Part shown: piece by piece, positions 33,149 through 44,363 of the stretch
How positions within the stretch are numbered: the first letter of the stretch is position 1
How the letters are laid out: every line of letters starts with the position of its first letter
Source: Gracilariopsis chorda
Taxonomy: Eukaryota; Rhodophyta; Florideophyceae; Gracilariales; Gracilariaceae
Assembly: GCA_003194525.1 (NCBI GenBank)
Contig: NBIV01000038.1
Span: 248,001-312,000, forward strand
Length of the DNA stretch: 64,000 bases
Direction: 5' to 3'
Position numbers and translations under genes: made by a program
The notes under the pieces: generated by a model
What the model was told of the DNA's origin: nothing
Database searches by the model: none
What the model saw: only the letters and a program-made list of their open reading frames with translations

Positions 33149-33994
33149 TGTGGTGCAACGCCCCAAAGAGGAGAAACAACGAAAGACGTTTGGGATCTTT
33201 CCTCTCACGAGGTGAACCCAGTTAGGTAGAGCCCTCCCAGAGGTGTCACGGCGAAGCCGGTTTGTAAAACCAGGGACACCTGTTGCGACTTGCGCAGGGA
33301 GGTGAAGGCGAAGAATCGGTATCCGCGTGAGCGGGGTGTGGTCCTCAGTAGAGGTATGTTTCCACGTAAGTGGGGGTGTGTGAGCGGATGCGCACACGAG
33401 GGACGCGGATAGCGGGAGGTGCTACCCTAAAAAGGGGAAAAAGGAACGGCGAAGAGGAGGAAGGAAGGGCGAAGAGGAGGAAGGAAGGGCGAAGTGAGTC
33501 ACGAGAGCGACGGGGACGAACGGCGATGCCGGTAACAATATCCCTATACAGGGCGAAACACCAATGCAATTGGAACAATTATACTCCCAGTGATGGGTCC
33601 CTTTAGATGTGCAAGGGGGTTAGATGTCCCGTGGTTTACAGCATTTTCTTCCAAGGAGGAGTAGAGCACGCGCGCAAGCGGTAACAACTAGAGCCAATTC
33701 CCCAGGTTGGGGTCCCTTGTTGTGGAAGGTTTACTGGTGCGACGGCAGTGCGCCGTCGCACTAAGTACTAGCTTCCCAGAAATAGGTGTGAAAATAATAA
33801 ATAATATTAACTAAAATACTCCACATTTCGTGGCAACATCCACTACTGTGTCCAACCGCCAATTGACCCAAAACCGTGTCCCACGTGTCCATACCCACCA
33901 TTGTGGGGCGTAGTTCATATACACACTACACAACCGATGATATCGGGAAAGCATTCAAGTACCAAGAATCCCTCCCTGAGGGCGTTGCACTTCA
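33149..33994 (-). repeat. Gypsy-2 5' LTR
   Basis: It is 846 bp, the partner of 23772-24597. The extra 20 bases come from a tandem copy of a purine-rich unit, 33451-33470 and 33471-33490, that is single in the other LTR. Confidence 0.93.
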
Positions 33995-33999
33995 CCTTC

Positions 34000-35430
34000 A
34001 GCCCCTTCAATACAGTTTCACGTCCTTACAGCGAAGGGATTTAAATTCGAGACCTTAAATTTTCGATTTGTTGCTTAAAGCCCATTGACCGCATACTTTT
34101 CTTTTAATCTGACAGAGTGTCAAGAAAACTCGAGTTATAACTGCCGAGATCAGATTGTTGGGAGCCACATTTTGGCTCATTTTGCAAGATTTTTGTGGTC
34201 CATTTGATTTCAAGCATTGTTCAGCACTACAGGTCATGCCTGATGCGCCCTCTTGTCAGTAGTGTTCAAACCAAGTCATTCCAAATCTAGGACGTGCACT
34301 ACACGATACTTATGGTAGAATGAAAATACTTAAAAAATAAGCTTAAGGGAATAACCTATCGCTTGCGTATGCTTTTGATATCCCTTGTATCTCCAGATGT
34401 AAATCGACTTCTACGCCGAAGATCAACAATCTTGTAGTGTTCAATTGAATGCAGAACATGAAAACCTGGATCACAAATGTTCGAACGTTTTCCAAAAGAG
34501 CAGCAGACAAGAATGCGCTACGTATAGAACAAAGTTTCATTGTTGAATCCATTCACGAAAGGTATCTCAACAAACCAAAACCTCTACGACTGGAATGAAG
34601 GTAGTAATACGCCTGGGACAACCGAGGTCGAGAACCAAATCAAATCAAAAAAAAGACAGTTATTCATGTTAAGCTTTCTATTACCTTTTTGAAACCGTCA
34701 CTCGAGGTCTATTACTTGCGAAACTAGAGATAAGTGAAAGGAGTTGTAAGATGTTGTTAAATAATGCATCTGGGATAAGTTATATTTACAACACTTTTGA
34801 GAACGACGTGGGAATTTCAACAGGCAAAAGAAACTACCATGCCTAGATGGCAAATGGTTCAATTATCGCCTTAGAAGAGACGAACAAGAACGATCTCTCA
34901 TGAAAAATAAACCGCCAAAGTAAGAACCACAGTTCACTATCTCTCCGTTGGATGGATTTGACGCAAGTACTGGAAAGAACTGGCTCCATCAATAGAATTT
35001 GCACGTCAACCACCAACCAAACTTCATATACTTCCCTCACAAAACGAAAGAGGTTTTCATTGATGCCAAATTTAAAAACGTTATGAAAAACATCAAAACC
35101 ACCAGGAAATGTATTCATAAAATGTGTTAGTATTTGAATTCCCTGAATGATCAAACAACAAATATGAAAAAGACCAAAGAAAAAATGCAAGCGTAGTGCC
35201 CTGTAACCAGATATCGTGATTTTCTGCCGGACAAACTTCCAAAGAGATTAACAAAAAGTAGAGCAGTATTTCAAATTTTACGTTCTTCTTTACTCCGCAC
35301 CGCTCAAAGAAAGAATATATCGAATGTCAGAAAAGAACTTAGAAAACTTCGAGAAGAACTCCACAAAGCTCTTCAACTGAAGTTTTTCCAATAAAGCTGA
35401 AGTTCTTGAGGTGCACGACTATTGTTCATT
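34000..35430. other. gene-free stretch right of Gypsy-2
   Basis: It is AT-rich and holds no ORF with recognisable motifs. The stretch ends in a Gypsy relic on the plus strand, so its right part may be old sequence of that element. Confidence 0.4.
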
Positions 35431-35795
35431 GCAGAAAAATATGGCTCCTTAAGTATATTAATGGACTATCGAGTTTCAAATGAGCTCACAGTGAACAACA
35501 GTTATCTAATTTTCAGAACTGATGAGATATTCCACCAAGTGAGTGGAGCTGTCATAGAACAGGTTGAAAATAATGTTAAACGACTTGTGGCATTTTTTTA
35601 AAGAACAATGACCGCAGCAGAGCAAAGTTATGCAGCTCATGAGAGAGAAGCCATGGGAGTAACAGAAACGCTAAGAGCTTAGAGAGTGTACTTTCATGGT
35701 GGCCAAAATCTCACAGTATGTAAAGATCACTACCCTGTGAAGTATCTTGAATCTCAACCGAACTTATTTGGAAGACAGGGGATGCTCCGAGCTTC
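35430..35795 (+). mobile_element. Gypsy relic (reverse transcriptase / RNase H traces)
   Basis: Plus-strand translation shows KYGSLSILMDYRVSNELT, like the Gypsy KxGSLRxCxDYRxLNxxT block, followed by RNase H-like AAEQSYAAHEREAMGV and KYLESQPNLFGRQG. The order and motifs match Gypsy pol. Very old and heavily decayed; no ends found. Confidence 0.75.
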
Positions 35796-35849
35796 AAACT
35801 CGGATCACCACCATCCACTTTCAACCACTTCAATCAATGCACCTCTGTT

Positions 35850-36655
35850 CCTAACATTCAGATGACAACTACGAAGTAAAGTCAAAAGCCAGTGCCTCTC
35901 ACTCACATTTTATGGGCAAGTGCTAGCTGCGCCTTATTCATTTCCCCGCACCCTGACACTCCACCACGAACCCATGAACCTCTCGGCCAATCAAGGCACC
36001 TAGGCCGAAAGCTCCGCCGGAACCCTTACATACAAACCATATTAACCAACGCTATACTCACAATGAACGACACCCACATACCCTAAGACACCAGCCAACA
36101 CCAACCTATATCCACGGAAGCCATGGAACTCGACAAAATACACAATATACCGAGCCTCAATGCCGTTTAATACGCCATGTGGTACCATGCTTTGAAACCA
36201 TATGCCATCATAATGGATGAATTCCCACATATACAAGAAACCCCCCTCGCACCCACTGAACCCCAATCGTTGAATTAGTTCCAGAGCAGCCAAAACCGCA
36301 TTCTCACAGCTGCACTCCGAAACGTACCCATGGACATCCTTGGACTACTTATCGTCCCGGGAGATGAGCCAACAATCCATGAACTCATCAACAGCATCAT
36401 TCAACACATCAAACAGTCCACTAGAGTAGACGATCACTTCTTGAAGACGAAAGCCGAAAATACCCATTACACCAGCGAGTAAACCATCGATACACTATCT
36501 TGTTGAACATACCAAACCATGACAGCGAATGGTGGCAGCCAAAACTTCTGCACTCCCAAGCGCATTTTGCACAGGACAGTCCTCACTACCACTAAACGCA
36601 ACCCCAACCCTATCCATTACTGCCATCCCCTATCCAGCTCCCTCCCCTTCAACCC
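35850..36655 (+). mobile_element. Copia-type gag relic
   Basis: Plus-strand frames give a gag-like series: TMNDTHIP, then DILGLLIVPGDEPTIHELIN, and a Pro/Asn-rich tail ending near 36.65 kb. The style resembles the gag of Copia relic 1. It abuts Copia relic 3, which runs the other way. Decayed, with many breaks; family call moderate. Confidence 0.45.
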
Positions 36656-36661
36656 CCACCG

Positions 36662-39600
36662 TCAGTATCTTAGTACTAGTTTTGTAAGCCCAACATGCCT
36701 CACGCATGTGTCATGGACCTGCCTTTCCAGCATTAAAGTGGCAAGCATGATGTATGGCCTAGATGAGACAGGCAAGTACATCGAACTGCTACGAGTTTCA
36801 ATTAGTGGCCATATACTCAAGATAGAACAGGCTGTTCGTCTTCTCGACATGTTGTAGTGCCAAATTGTGATGGCAGTAGAGTCTGAGTAACATTGGCGTT
36901 GACAAAACCACCTTCAAGCAATATCTTGTCCATATATCTGCTTTGTTGTACCTTTATTCTGTTCATGTCTCTTATTTTATGCAATCCCACTATAATATTT
37001 TGCCTGGCCAAGGAAATTAACCTTAAAGATCTTCTGCATCTCTGAATTGAAACATTCAAGAATAGATTGGGGGATACAATATGTGAGTGAGTCATCAACG
37101 ACCACTACGATGGTCAAGGTTCCGCTATAGGACTTTTATATATAGATTACGCTATCTGTGCCCGATCTTACAAGCAAGCATACCTTTCCAGGTACAAATG
37201 AGGGTCCAGAAGCGTTTTGGGGCTTTCCGTGACTAGGGGCTTGCCTAGATCCCCGTACAGGTATGCATTGCTAATATTTATTGTATCTATTATCAAGCCT
37301 TGAGGTGTAGCTTTTGCCAACAACAGACAAATGGTTTCAAGATGGGCAAGAGGGGCGTACAAGTTGTCAGGGTGTCATCCAAGTACTGACGCTGCAAGCT
37401 GTGGCGTGCTACGCAAAGGGATTTTGATGGAATGCGGGGAGGGTCTGAGGTTAATAATGTTCTTAAGAACCTTTATAAGAATAGCGAGGGTTTCATGCCA
37501 GGTTCTTTATACATCAGCTTCTAAGTGCATTTTTCTACCAACAAATCGTACTCTCTGTCGATACCTTCTGCTCATCCAGGCAGCAACCTGGCTTAATAAA
37601 CTTTTTCGAGACTCTGCGACCATGCATAAGGTCTTTAGAGCGTGTGTGTGCCACAAGACAATGAACAAGGGAAGCATGTAGATGATATCCATCATCTTCA
37701 CACATGAGGTTCTCGGCTTTGTATCGTCTGATAGGCAAGAAGTCCATATGGTTCTCTATTGAAGGAAAAGACTCCTTGGTAACCTTAAAATCTTGCTCTC
37801 GTCACTTTACTACTTTCCCTGTGAATGGGATGTATATATGTCATGTACAGTGTCCGCGGGCTATGCATCCACACAAATTGTCCAGGAATAGCGCGTGGTA
37901 GGCACTTTTTCTTCGGGTCAGCCTCATTCCTGTATAGATACCCGTGGTCTTCTTTACTGAACTGCAGTAAGTTTGTGAAGTCTGGTTTTTGTCAGAACCA
38001 TAATGTGTAAGTAACTTTCATTCATACTTGATGATTTGGTAGGCGATTCCTCAAGAACTTTGCGTGAGAGATAGATTCCTTTCATCGTTCATGCGGTGGA
38101 TTTGAGGCTAGTCGGAATGTTCAATCCCTCTTTCAAAAGTCTTGGATGACTTTCTCTGGTATGCCATTCGATTGGTGTGCGTACGGTAGGGTCAAATCTA
38201 GTACTATACCATTCTCCACTGCGTATGACACGAAGTCTTCTGACCTATTCTCACCCGGCCTGTCAAAGCGAACGCGGTACATTAGGTAAGGAGGTACTTG
38301 GGTTTCCGCGTGGGCCCTTTACCTGCGAAAATATTCGATGAACTTTTTCTTTTTACTTAGAAAGAATATTGAGCTTGCCCTTGTGTTGTCATCAATGAGA
38401 ACTTGCATATACTCGTATCCTTGCAAGAGGTTTGGTTAATGGGTCCGGTGGGATCGGTGTACGTTAAATCTAGTTTTCTCTGCACTACAAAGCGAGATTG
38501 ACAAAAATGAGCACGCTTGGCACCGGCATAAATGCACGGAGTGCATATGACCACGTTGACTTCGTCTGGGGAGAGTTTGGGTATGATGTGATATAAATCA
38601 ATGCATGTCAAAAGTTTATCTCGTCCAACGAGTCCAAGGTTCTCGTGTCAATCCTTAGCTCTATTCGAAGTTTCGTGTGCTGCGGCTTTTACCTCTGGTA
38701 CCTGAACGGGGCTCAGTGGGCGATATAGTCCCTTCCTCGGATTGGATTGTTGTATGACTCGGCCCGTTGTGTGGTCTCCAATTATGAACCAGTTTGAGAA
38801 TTGCACCTTGACATTAGTTGCCAGGACGGATAAGGATACCAAGATAGAGTAAAAAGTTGGTGTGTTTGGCTTGTAATATAAGTCCGGTTCCGAAGGGAAG
38901 CTTTAAGTTTTCACAGTCTACGATATCTGACTGGTGGTCCGAAGTGTTTACATTTTGCGGACGTCTTTGGTAATAGTTCCAGAACAAGTATTTGTCCTTG
39001 ATGAAAACATGGCTACCCCTACACTCTATCCATGTTGGGTTATGTTCTACTGTTGGCGACTGGAATTAGGTAGTGAGGTGAATCCGCGGTGGTGGTTTCT
39101 GTTTCTGTCAGCATTTTTGCGCTTAGCGTTTGATCGCTTTTGGGTGTGAGTGTCCACATAACGTTTTAGAGTGCCAAGCTTGATTGTTATTACGTCCTTC
39201 CCCTTTTTTAAGTTTATTGCTGGAGCTTTTACTGTTGCGCTGTTGTTGGTTATTGTTCTTCCTGCGCCAAACTTTGGCCTTGATGTGACCAATGCGTCCA
39301 CATTTCCAACATACAACTCCTTTCTTCATTTTTTACGCTGCTTACGTCTGGTTGTAGACGTCTTCGCAGTGGGGTAAGGGCGAATGTCATTTTACCTGCC
39401 CTCTGGAGTATTCGTTGTAGATGTAGAACCCTGATAAATATGTCTGTTCAGTTCATATGACACAATCGAGTCAACTTGATGGTAATCCATGTTGGTTGCT
39501 TTGGCCAACAGTGTCACTGCCAATAGTGAGTCCCGAAAGGATCGAAGTAGAGTCGCGACTTGCTGCTTGTCCCTCAGTGGTTCACCCAGTCTAGTGAGTT

Positions 39601-40030
39601 CTAAATAGGTTGTATTCAGCTCTAGCAAAGGTGTCGGTATGCCTTCGCCATCCTTGAATGTCAAGGTGCTTAGCTCTTGGCGTAGGTTCAGCTTGGACTT
39701 CATGTTGTCTTTCTCGTACGTGGACTCCAGCTTATTACATACCTACAAGGCAGAGCAGTGTTATCGTTCGATTAATTACGATATTAGAACAATTGGTTGC
39801 GTGCCAAGGTTCTGGACGATCGCCGATCTTTCCATAAGATCGGCATAGTCCAATCTATTTCGCGCTGCAGCCGAACACTCCTTTGGACGAGGTTCCGTTA
39901 GCCCTGATAATAACTGCAGGGAGTGCATGACATCACTAATGTATATTTGACAAGTAAAGTAGTCAAGGCCCTCTTTAAGGCGCGAAATACGTTTTGTTTC
40001 GTTGTAACGCTCAAATTTCATCGCAGAGTT
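36662..40030 (-). mobile_element. Ty1/Copia relic 3
   Basis: Minus-strand order from high to low coordinates: gag start (KFERYNETKRISRLKEGLD, about 39.78-40.02 kb), UBN2-like gag core (39.39-39.70), a zinc-knuckle remnant CWKCGRIGHIKAK (about 39.3), integrase region with CTPCIYAGAKRAHF and DLTYTDPTGP (38.36-38.61), reverse transcriptase with ETICLLLAKATPQGL and NAYLYGDLGKPL (37.17-37.36), and its end with YLPVSSRPYIMLATLMLERQ (36.66-36.85). Similarity stops sharply at 36.66 kb. The copy is old with many breaks, and no LTR pair was found. Confidence 0.87.
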
Positions 40031-40540
40031 TTATTTTACTCGGTGCGAGAAAATGAGAGACTAGCAGATAGGAGTGTTCTCGGGGTCTCTACTGGTTCAG
40101 AAATCCTTCTACTTCTTTCTCGTAGGACGTTTCACTGGTAGGAGATGCTATATCCGGTTCTCTAAAGGTCAGAACTCTGGCTCCGAGCGAGACTCTCTCG
40201 ATGAGATGCCATTTCAACTTCCTCTTCACGTTGTTCGTAATCCAAAATGACAGTGCGTGTAACTTAAGAAATGTCCAGGAGAGGCTACTAACAGCAAAAT
40301 ATGTGTTCATCAGTTGGCGTCCTCTAATACCTAAGGGCTGTTTGCGCGGTAATGGTGCTCCGTAACACGTTCTTATCCTCATTAAGGACTGGGCAGAACG
40401 ATGAGACACCCTATCACCGTAGGAACAGCCTTGCTCACTACAGCAGAGCCATGTACACGACAATTGCGCTGCTTGCAGGCTTAGATGAAGTCCCCAGTTG
40501 ATTTTCAGCCGGTCGTAGGCTTGAAAACGTTACTTGAGCC

Positions 40541-40750
40541 AATTGCTAACATTCTCAAAGCCGTAATAGCGGTGGAGGCCTTATTCAGGACTTTGAATGT
40601 AGTTTGTTTTATATTCAACTTCCTTAAAGCGGTAATGGCTGCCAAGGACTTATTCAGGACTTACAATGTAGTTCGTTTTATAATCAACTCCTCTTGTAGT
40701 ATAATGAAAACGCGAGGCCTTATCCAGGACTTTCTACTTCCCAGTTCACC
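40541..40750. repeat. three degenerate tandem units of about 69 bp
   Basis: Units contain AAAGCSGTAATRGCKG, then CTTATTCAGGACTT, TGTAGTT and GTTTTAT. Two full copies and a third degenerate one occur. The 69-bp period is a multiple of three, so one frame reads as a 23-residue protein repeat (LKAV...LFRT.NVV.FI), but no gene is implied. Confidence 0.75.
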
Positions 40751-40924
40751 GTCTTTGCCCGTGGTCCGGGGTTGAAGAAGGTGATACAGAGCATGCAATA
40801 ACTGCAAGGGTTCGCCATGAGAAGCTTCAGGTGATCAGTTTAGACCACAAGCCATAGGAAAGAGATATTCAAGGACTCAGTGACTCTAGATAAGTTTCTA
40901 GTCCGTACGCTCTAACGCAGTGCC

Positions 40925-41470
40925 CGATACGAGAGGGACGCAGACAACCAAGCAGGATATGCATGAGGGGTATGGGGCAGCGCATACAACCAAGTAAGGT
41001 GCGCCAGTGCCAAGATGGCGCGCAACAACTAAGCAAGATGCGCAGGGAGAAGCGGCACAGACAACCACATTAGGTGCCAGTGGGAGAAAGTGGCACCGAA
41101 AACCAAGTACGATGCGCGGGGGGATGGTGGCGCGACAACCAAGTAATATGCGCAGAGGGGGCAGCGCGAAAACCAAGAAAGAAGTGGGAGGGGTGGAGGC
41201 GGTGCGACAACCAGCCCAGACGCGAGAGGGGAGAGGGTCATAGACAACTAAGTTGGGTGTGTGGGTGGAAGGCGGCGTTGAAAACTAGGTACGATGCGCG
41301 ACGGGAGAGATGCAGGAGAACCATGTAATATGCACTGGGATAGGGGGGCGGTAACAAAGCAATATGCACGGGGGCTAGGGCGAAGCAACAAACAAGCGAG
41401 AAGCGGGAGGAGGGTGGAGAGGGGGGGAACGCAGCGCAGAAAAAGTCGTGCGCGGTATATGTAGTGGCAA
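40925..41470. repeat. G-rich degenerate minisatellite, about 13 units of 33-42 bp
   Basis: A motif like ACAACCAAGTA.TATGCGC followed by a G-rich run recurs near 40944, 40986, 41025, 41061, 41099, 41135, 41170, 41208, 41245, 41279, 41319, 41352 and 41390. The plus strand is strongly rich in G and A. It lies upstream of Harbinger copy A. The reading frames through it are by-products of the repeat. Confidence 0.75.
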
Positions 41471-41559
41471 GCGGGCACCAAACGGGGGGGAGGCAGCCCA
41501 GAGGCCCTATAGAGAGGGGGGGTAGGCGCAATACAGAGCCCAATTTATTCATTCATGGA

Positions 41560-42930
41560 GGGTTCCGAAGGCGCTAGTTTTATGAAGTGCAGTTGAAGGG
41601 GTGAGAGAGTCGATGGTCTCGAAGTTTTGGTTTAAAGGGTGTTAAGGGTTGACTCAAAACGAGCTGAAGACTCTGCACTGCCAATATTGACTTCGGCACC
41701 GACAGGCGCAGTCTGCCTTTTGTTATCTGCAGTACCAACGATACGCCCTACGCGCCCACTGTGTTATCCATAACCGCAGGTGATGGTACTATGTAGCAGT
41801 TATCATTCTCATTGTCTGTATTCTTTGTCATCTCGGAGAAGGCAAATCACCGAGTTCATTTATTTACTGCCTCCAGTTTGAACGATTGGACTGTAAACTA
41901 TATCCCTACTGGTAGCCAAGATGGCTCAATTCTGAAAAGGAAAACAATAGCACGTAGAAGGTTGCAATACAGATTCATTGCGACGTAAATTCTCGACCAT
42001 TTGTCGCAAAAAAAGGCCCAACTGGTAAACCAAGTATTTCATCGCACGTGCTGCACGCTAGGAAAAATAAAGTGCAGCTAATGCAACGAAGAATATAGTT
42101 GATGGAAGGGAGTCCGATGTAGAGTACACAGAACTTGTGGAAAAACATAATTTGCGCAGATTAGATGAGAAAACTGAGACGGACACGGGATTGAGAAAGT
42201 TTGGGGATTTGACTGCAGCCAGAAAAGAGGCGCAGTAAATGCGGTCGCCATGCCCTAGACCGGTGGTACGCATAGGGTTAGGTAACGAGTTTGCAGAGGA
42301 TTTGATTGTGAAAAGAATGAAGTATTCCATGCTGCAAGAGTAGAAAAGACGGAAACCAGATCATCGTAGGTATTTGGCAGACCAAGGAGCCGAAGAACAA
42401 CGCAAGGAAGGAGAGCTTTTGTATCGTGCCCAGCTTCTTGAGAACCAAACGTAGCGCAAAATTAGAAGCGAGAATGGCACCGAAAGGAAACGAAGAGATT
42501 GGAGGAAGAGAGGCTTTGTCGCAATCAGATCATACAAATGCTTTTGATGGCTTTATTGGGTCAGAAACCAGAACTGTACGGTGTAGATGATAATCAAAAG
42601 TGAACGAAGTTAGCACTTGTTCTATTCATTCATTCAATTAAAGAGAGATTTGGCTCCACACCTAACTTTAGCATGTACTTATGTAATGTTTGGTTGATAC
42701 CAACCAATCTAGAAGGTAAGTTGTGAAGCATGACTACGCTTAGTAGCGTCATGTTCTACCTCCCGCTTTTTCCATATATAAACCAATCACAAAGTCTAAG
42801 AAATGTCGCTCTGAATGTATGTATGTTTTATACAGAAGTCTGTCAGTGGGTCTTGCTTGCTTTATCGGTTCATCTCTTGGATGATGCCGTCAAAAACGAT
42901 GAAATTATCCTGTGCTGATTTGACTAGGGT
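41560..42930. other. mostly gene-free; one decayed quasi-ORF at 42060-42545 (+)
   Basis: Between 42060 and 42545 one plus frame is unusually charged and helix-like (KNIVDGRESDVEYTELVEKH, later KRMKYSMLQE) but is cut by at least three stops. I cannot assign it. The rest shows nothing I can support. Confidence 0.3.
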
Positions 42931-42941
42931 GTAGCACACTG

Positions 42942-42975
42942 GGAGGATCCGAGAAATCACAGTTTCACAGTTTCA
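42942..42975 (+). repeat. conserved 5' block of Harbinger copy A
   Basis: GGATCCGAGAAATCACAG then TTTCACAGTTT matches, in reverse complement, the block at 55248-55281 beside Harbinger copy B (about 32 of 34 bases). Each lies several hundred bases upstream of its transposase gene, so it is probably the outer end or promoter of the element. Confidence 0.75.
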
Positions 42976-43479
42976 CAAACGTGGAGCGAATCAGAGTGGC
43001 TAGAAACGCTCGTCTTGTTGCCTGAAAGTGTGGAAACTGTGACCCCAAGCACATATCTGCCACACTTTCGCAATTGCTGTATGGTGCAATGGGAAGCAAG
43101 ATTTGAGTAAGAAAACAAGCACTTCTTCTCTCTTTACGCACAAATGATCATCGACTACCTCTAATGTGATGAGTTCTTCTTTTCTCAAAGCTCCCATGGA
43201 TTCAGACGTAGAGCCTATTGTCATACTTGCCATTGCAATAATCAACATTCTCTTTGTACTACATCAATATCGACCGTCGCAAAACAAGTCGTGCCGAATA
43301 TTAAAGTGCACTAGACATGGCATACAACACCCCCTTTGCCAAGACACTTCATGGCAATGTCTTCTGAAAAACGGTGATGACTCTCAGTTTGTTGTGGCGC
43401 TATCGGTGCCTCGCTTCTTATTCTTGGGTGAAATTCTTCCATGGTTTGACAAACGAAGATGAGAAGTGCACAATGGTTC

Positions 43480-44362
43480 TCCATTTTACCATACTACTTA
43501 TTCGCGTGGTCGAAAGACTCTTCTAAACTCAGAGGACTTTTTGGGGCTTGCACTTTCGCACATACGAACGAAAGATGTGATGTACGAACTATGCAGAGCT
43601 TTTGGAATCACGCCAAGTTCACTATCGGAATAGTTAGATTATTCGTTGGAGATTCTGTGGGATGTGATGAAAGACCCAAGCTACGAGGCGTTTCGAATCG
43701 TATGGCTAACTGTCGCGGAAATAAAAGAATCAACACAGCTGTTGCAGAAGTATCGATCGTATGGGTATGCACTGGAGGGATTGTTTGGTGTGACAGATGG
43801 AGCGCGTTTGAAATGTGTTAGTTTCGACGATATGGATGCGCAGCATGCGTATTTTCAAGCTTTCACGCAGCAGGTTGAGGTAACGAACCTTCTTGTGTGG
43901 AACTTCAAGGGCGAGATAATCCACGCTGCGTTAAACTGTCCCGGAAGTTGGCATGATAGTAAACTAGCCTATGTTTCAGGACTTTATTGGCTCTCTCTAA
44001 AAGATGGTACGATCACACCTCCAGGTTATGCTATTCTTGGTGATAGCGCCTTTGTCAACAATACACGGGTGACAAATGGGAAGGTTCTGCGAGCACGAAA
44101 TCTCAATGAGATGAAGACTATTCCCAAGTCCGACGAGTGCGCCGCAATCGAGTTGTTGCTTCAACGGTTATATCAGAGCTAGCGACAGAGTGCAGAATGG
44201 GGAGTTCGAGGGTTGCATGCACCGTTTCACCGCTTGAGTACAACACTTCCATCCAACTCGCGTAAAAGAGGCAGACTGCTCAGCGTGGCCTGTCACCTTT
44301 CTAACTATCGCACAAGAAAGGTTGGGTACAATCAAATAAGGACTGTGTACGGCTCCTTCTGA
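43480..44362 (+). pseudogene. PIF/Harbinger (DDE_Tnp_4) transposase, copy A
   Basis: The main open stretch (43646-44182) carries the first catalytic D in GVTDGA, a DMDAQHAYFQAF segment, ALNCPGSWHDSKLA, and the second D in ILGDSAFVNN. Later frames give the E (in NGEFEGCMHRF, matching SGEWG of copy B) and VGYNQIRTVYGSF ending at TGA 44360-44362. These are the marks of the nuclease-like transposase of PIF/Harbinger elements, which works with a SANT/Myb partner. Frame changes in the N-terminal part and after 44182 make it dead. It is about 70% identical at DNA level to copy B in the compared stretch, so the two are family members and not a recent duplication. Confidence 0.85.
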
Positions 44363-44363
44363 C

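Larger units (their letters stand above)
23772..33994 (-). mobile_element. Gypsy-2: full-length chromovirus, hairpin-rich, 10.2 kb
   Basis: LTRs at 23772-24597 (826 bp) and 33149-33994 (846 bp) are flanked by a perfect 5-bp target duplication, CCTTC (23767-23771, 33995-33999). On the minus strand the order is gag, protease, reverse transcriptase, RNase H, integrase and chromodomain, then about 830 bp of 3' sequence that carries an ORF on the opposite strand. The LTRs differ at about 31 sites (about 4%) plus one 20-bp duplication in the right LTR, so this is the oldest of the three complete elements. It is broken, with roughly six to ten breaks. Throughout, coding and LTR sequence is crowded with short perfect inverted repeats, unlike Gypsy-1 and Gypsy-3. 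Confidence 0.95.

Noticed and set aside
34055-35190. Possible genes in the gap right of Gypsy-2
   Set aside because: Short AT-rich ORFs on both strands with no motifs and no coding texture.
36662-36857. Plus-strand ORF 36519-36857 as one gene
   Set aside because: Its second half is antisense to the Copia reverse transcriptase; the frame runs across the junction of two opposed relics.
40485-40775. 96-aa protein with 23-residue repeats
   Set aside because: The period comes from the 69-bp DNA repeat; no start context, no neighbours and a degenerate third unit.
41007-41328. Basic ORFs across the G-rich repeat as a nucleic-acid-binding protein
   Set aside because: Open frames follow from the strand bias of the minisatellite; the translated repeats are not conserved in sequence or length.
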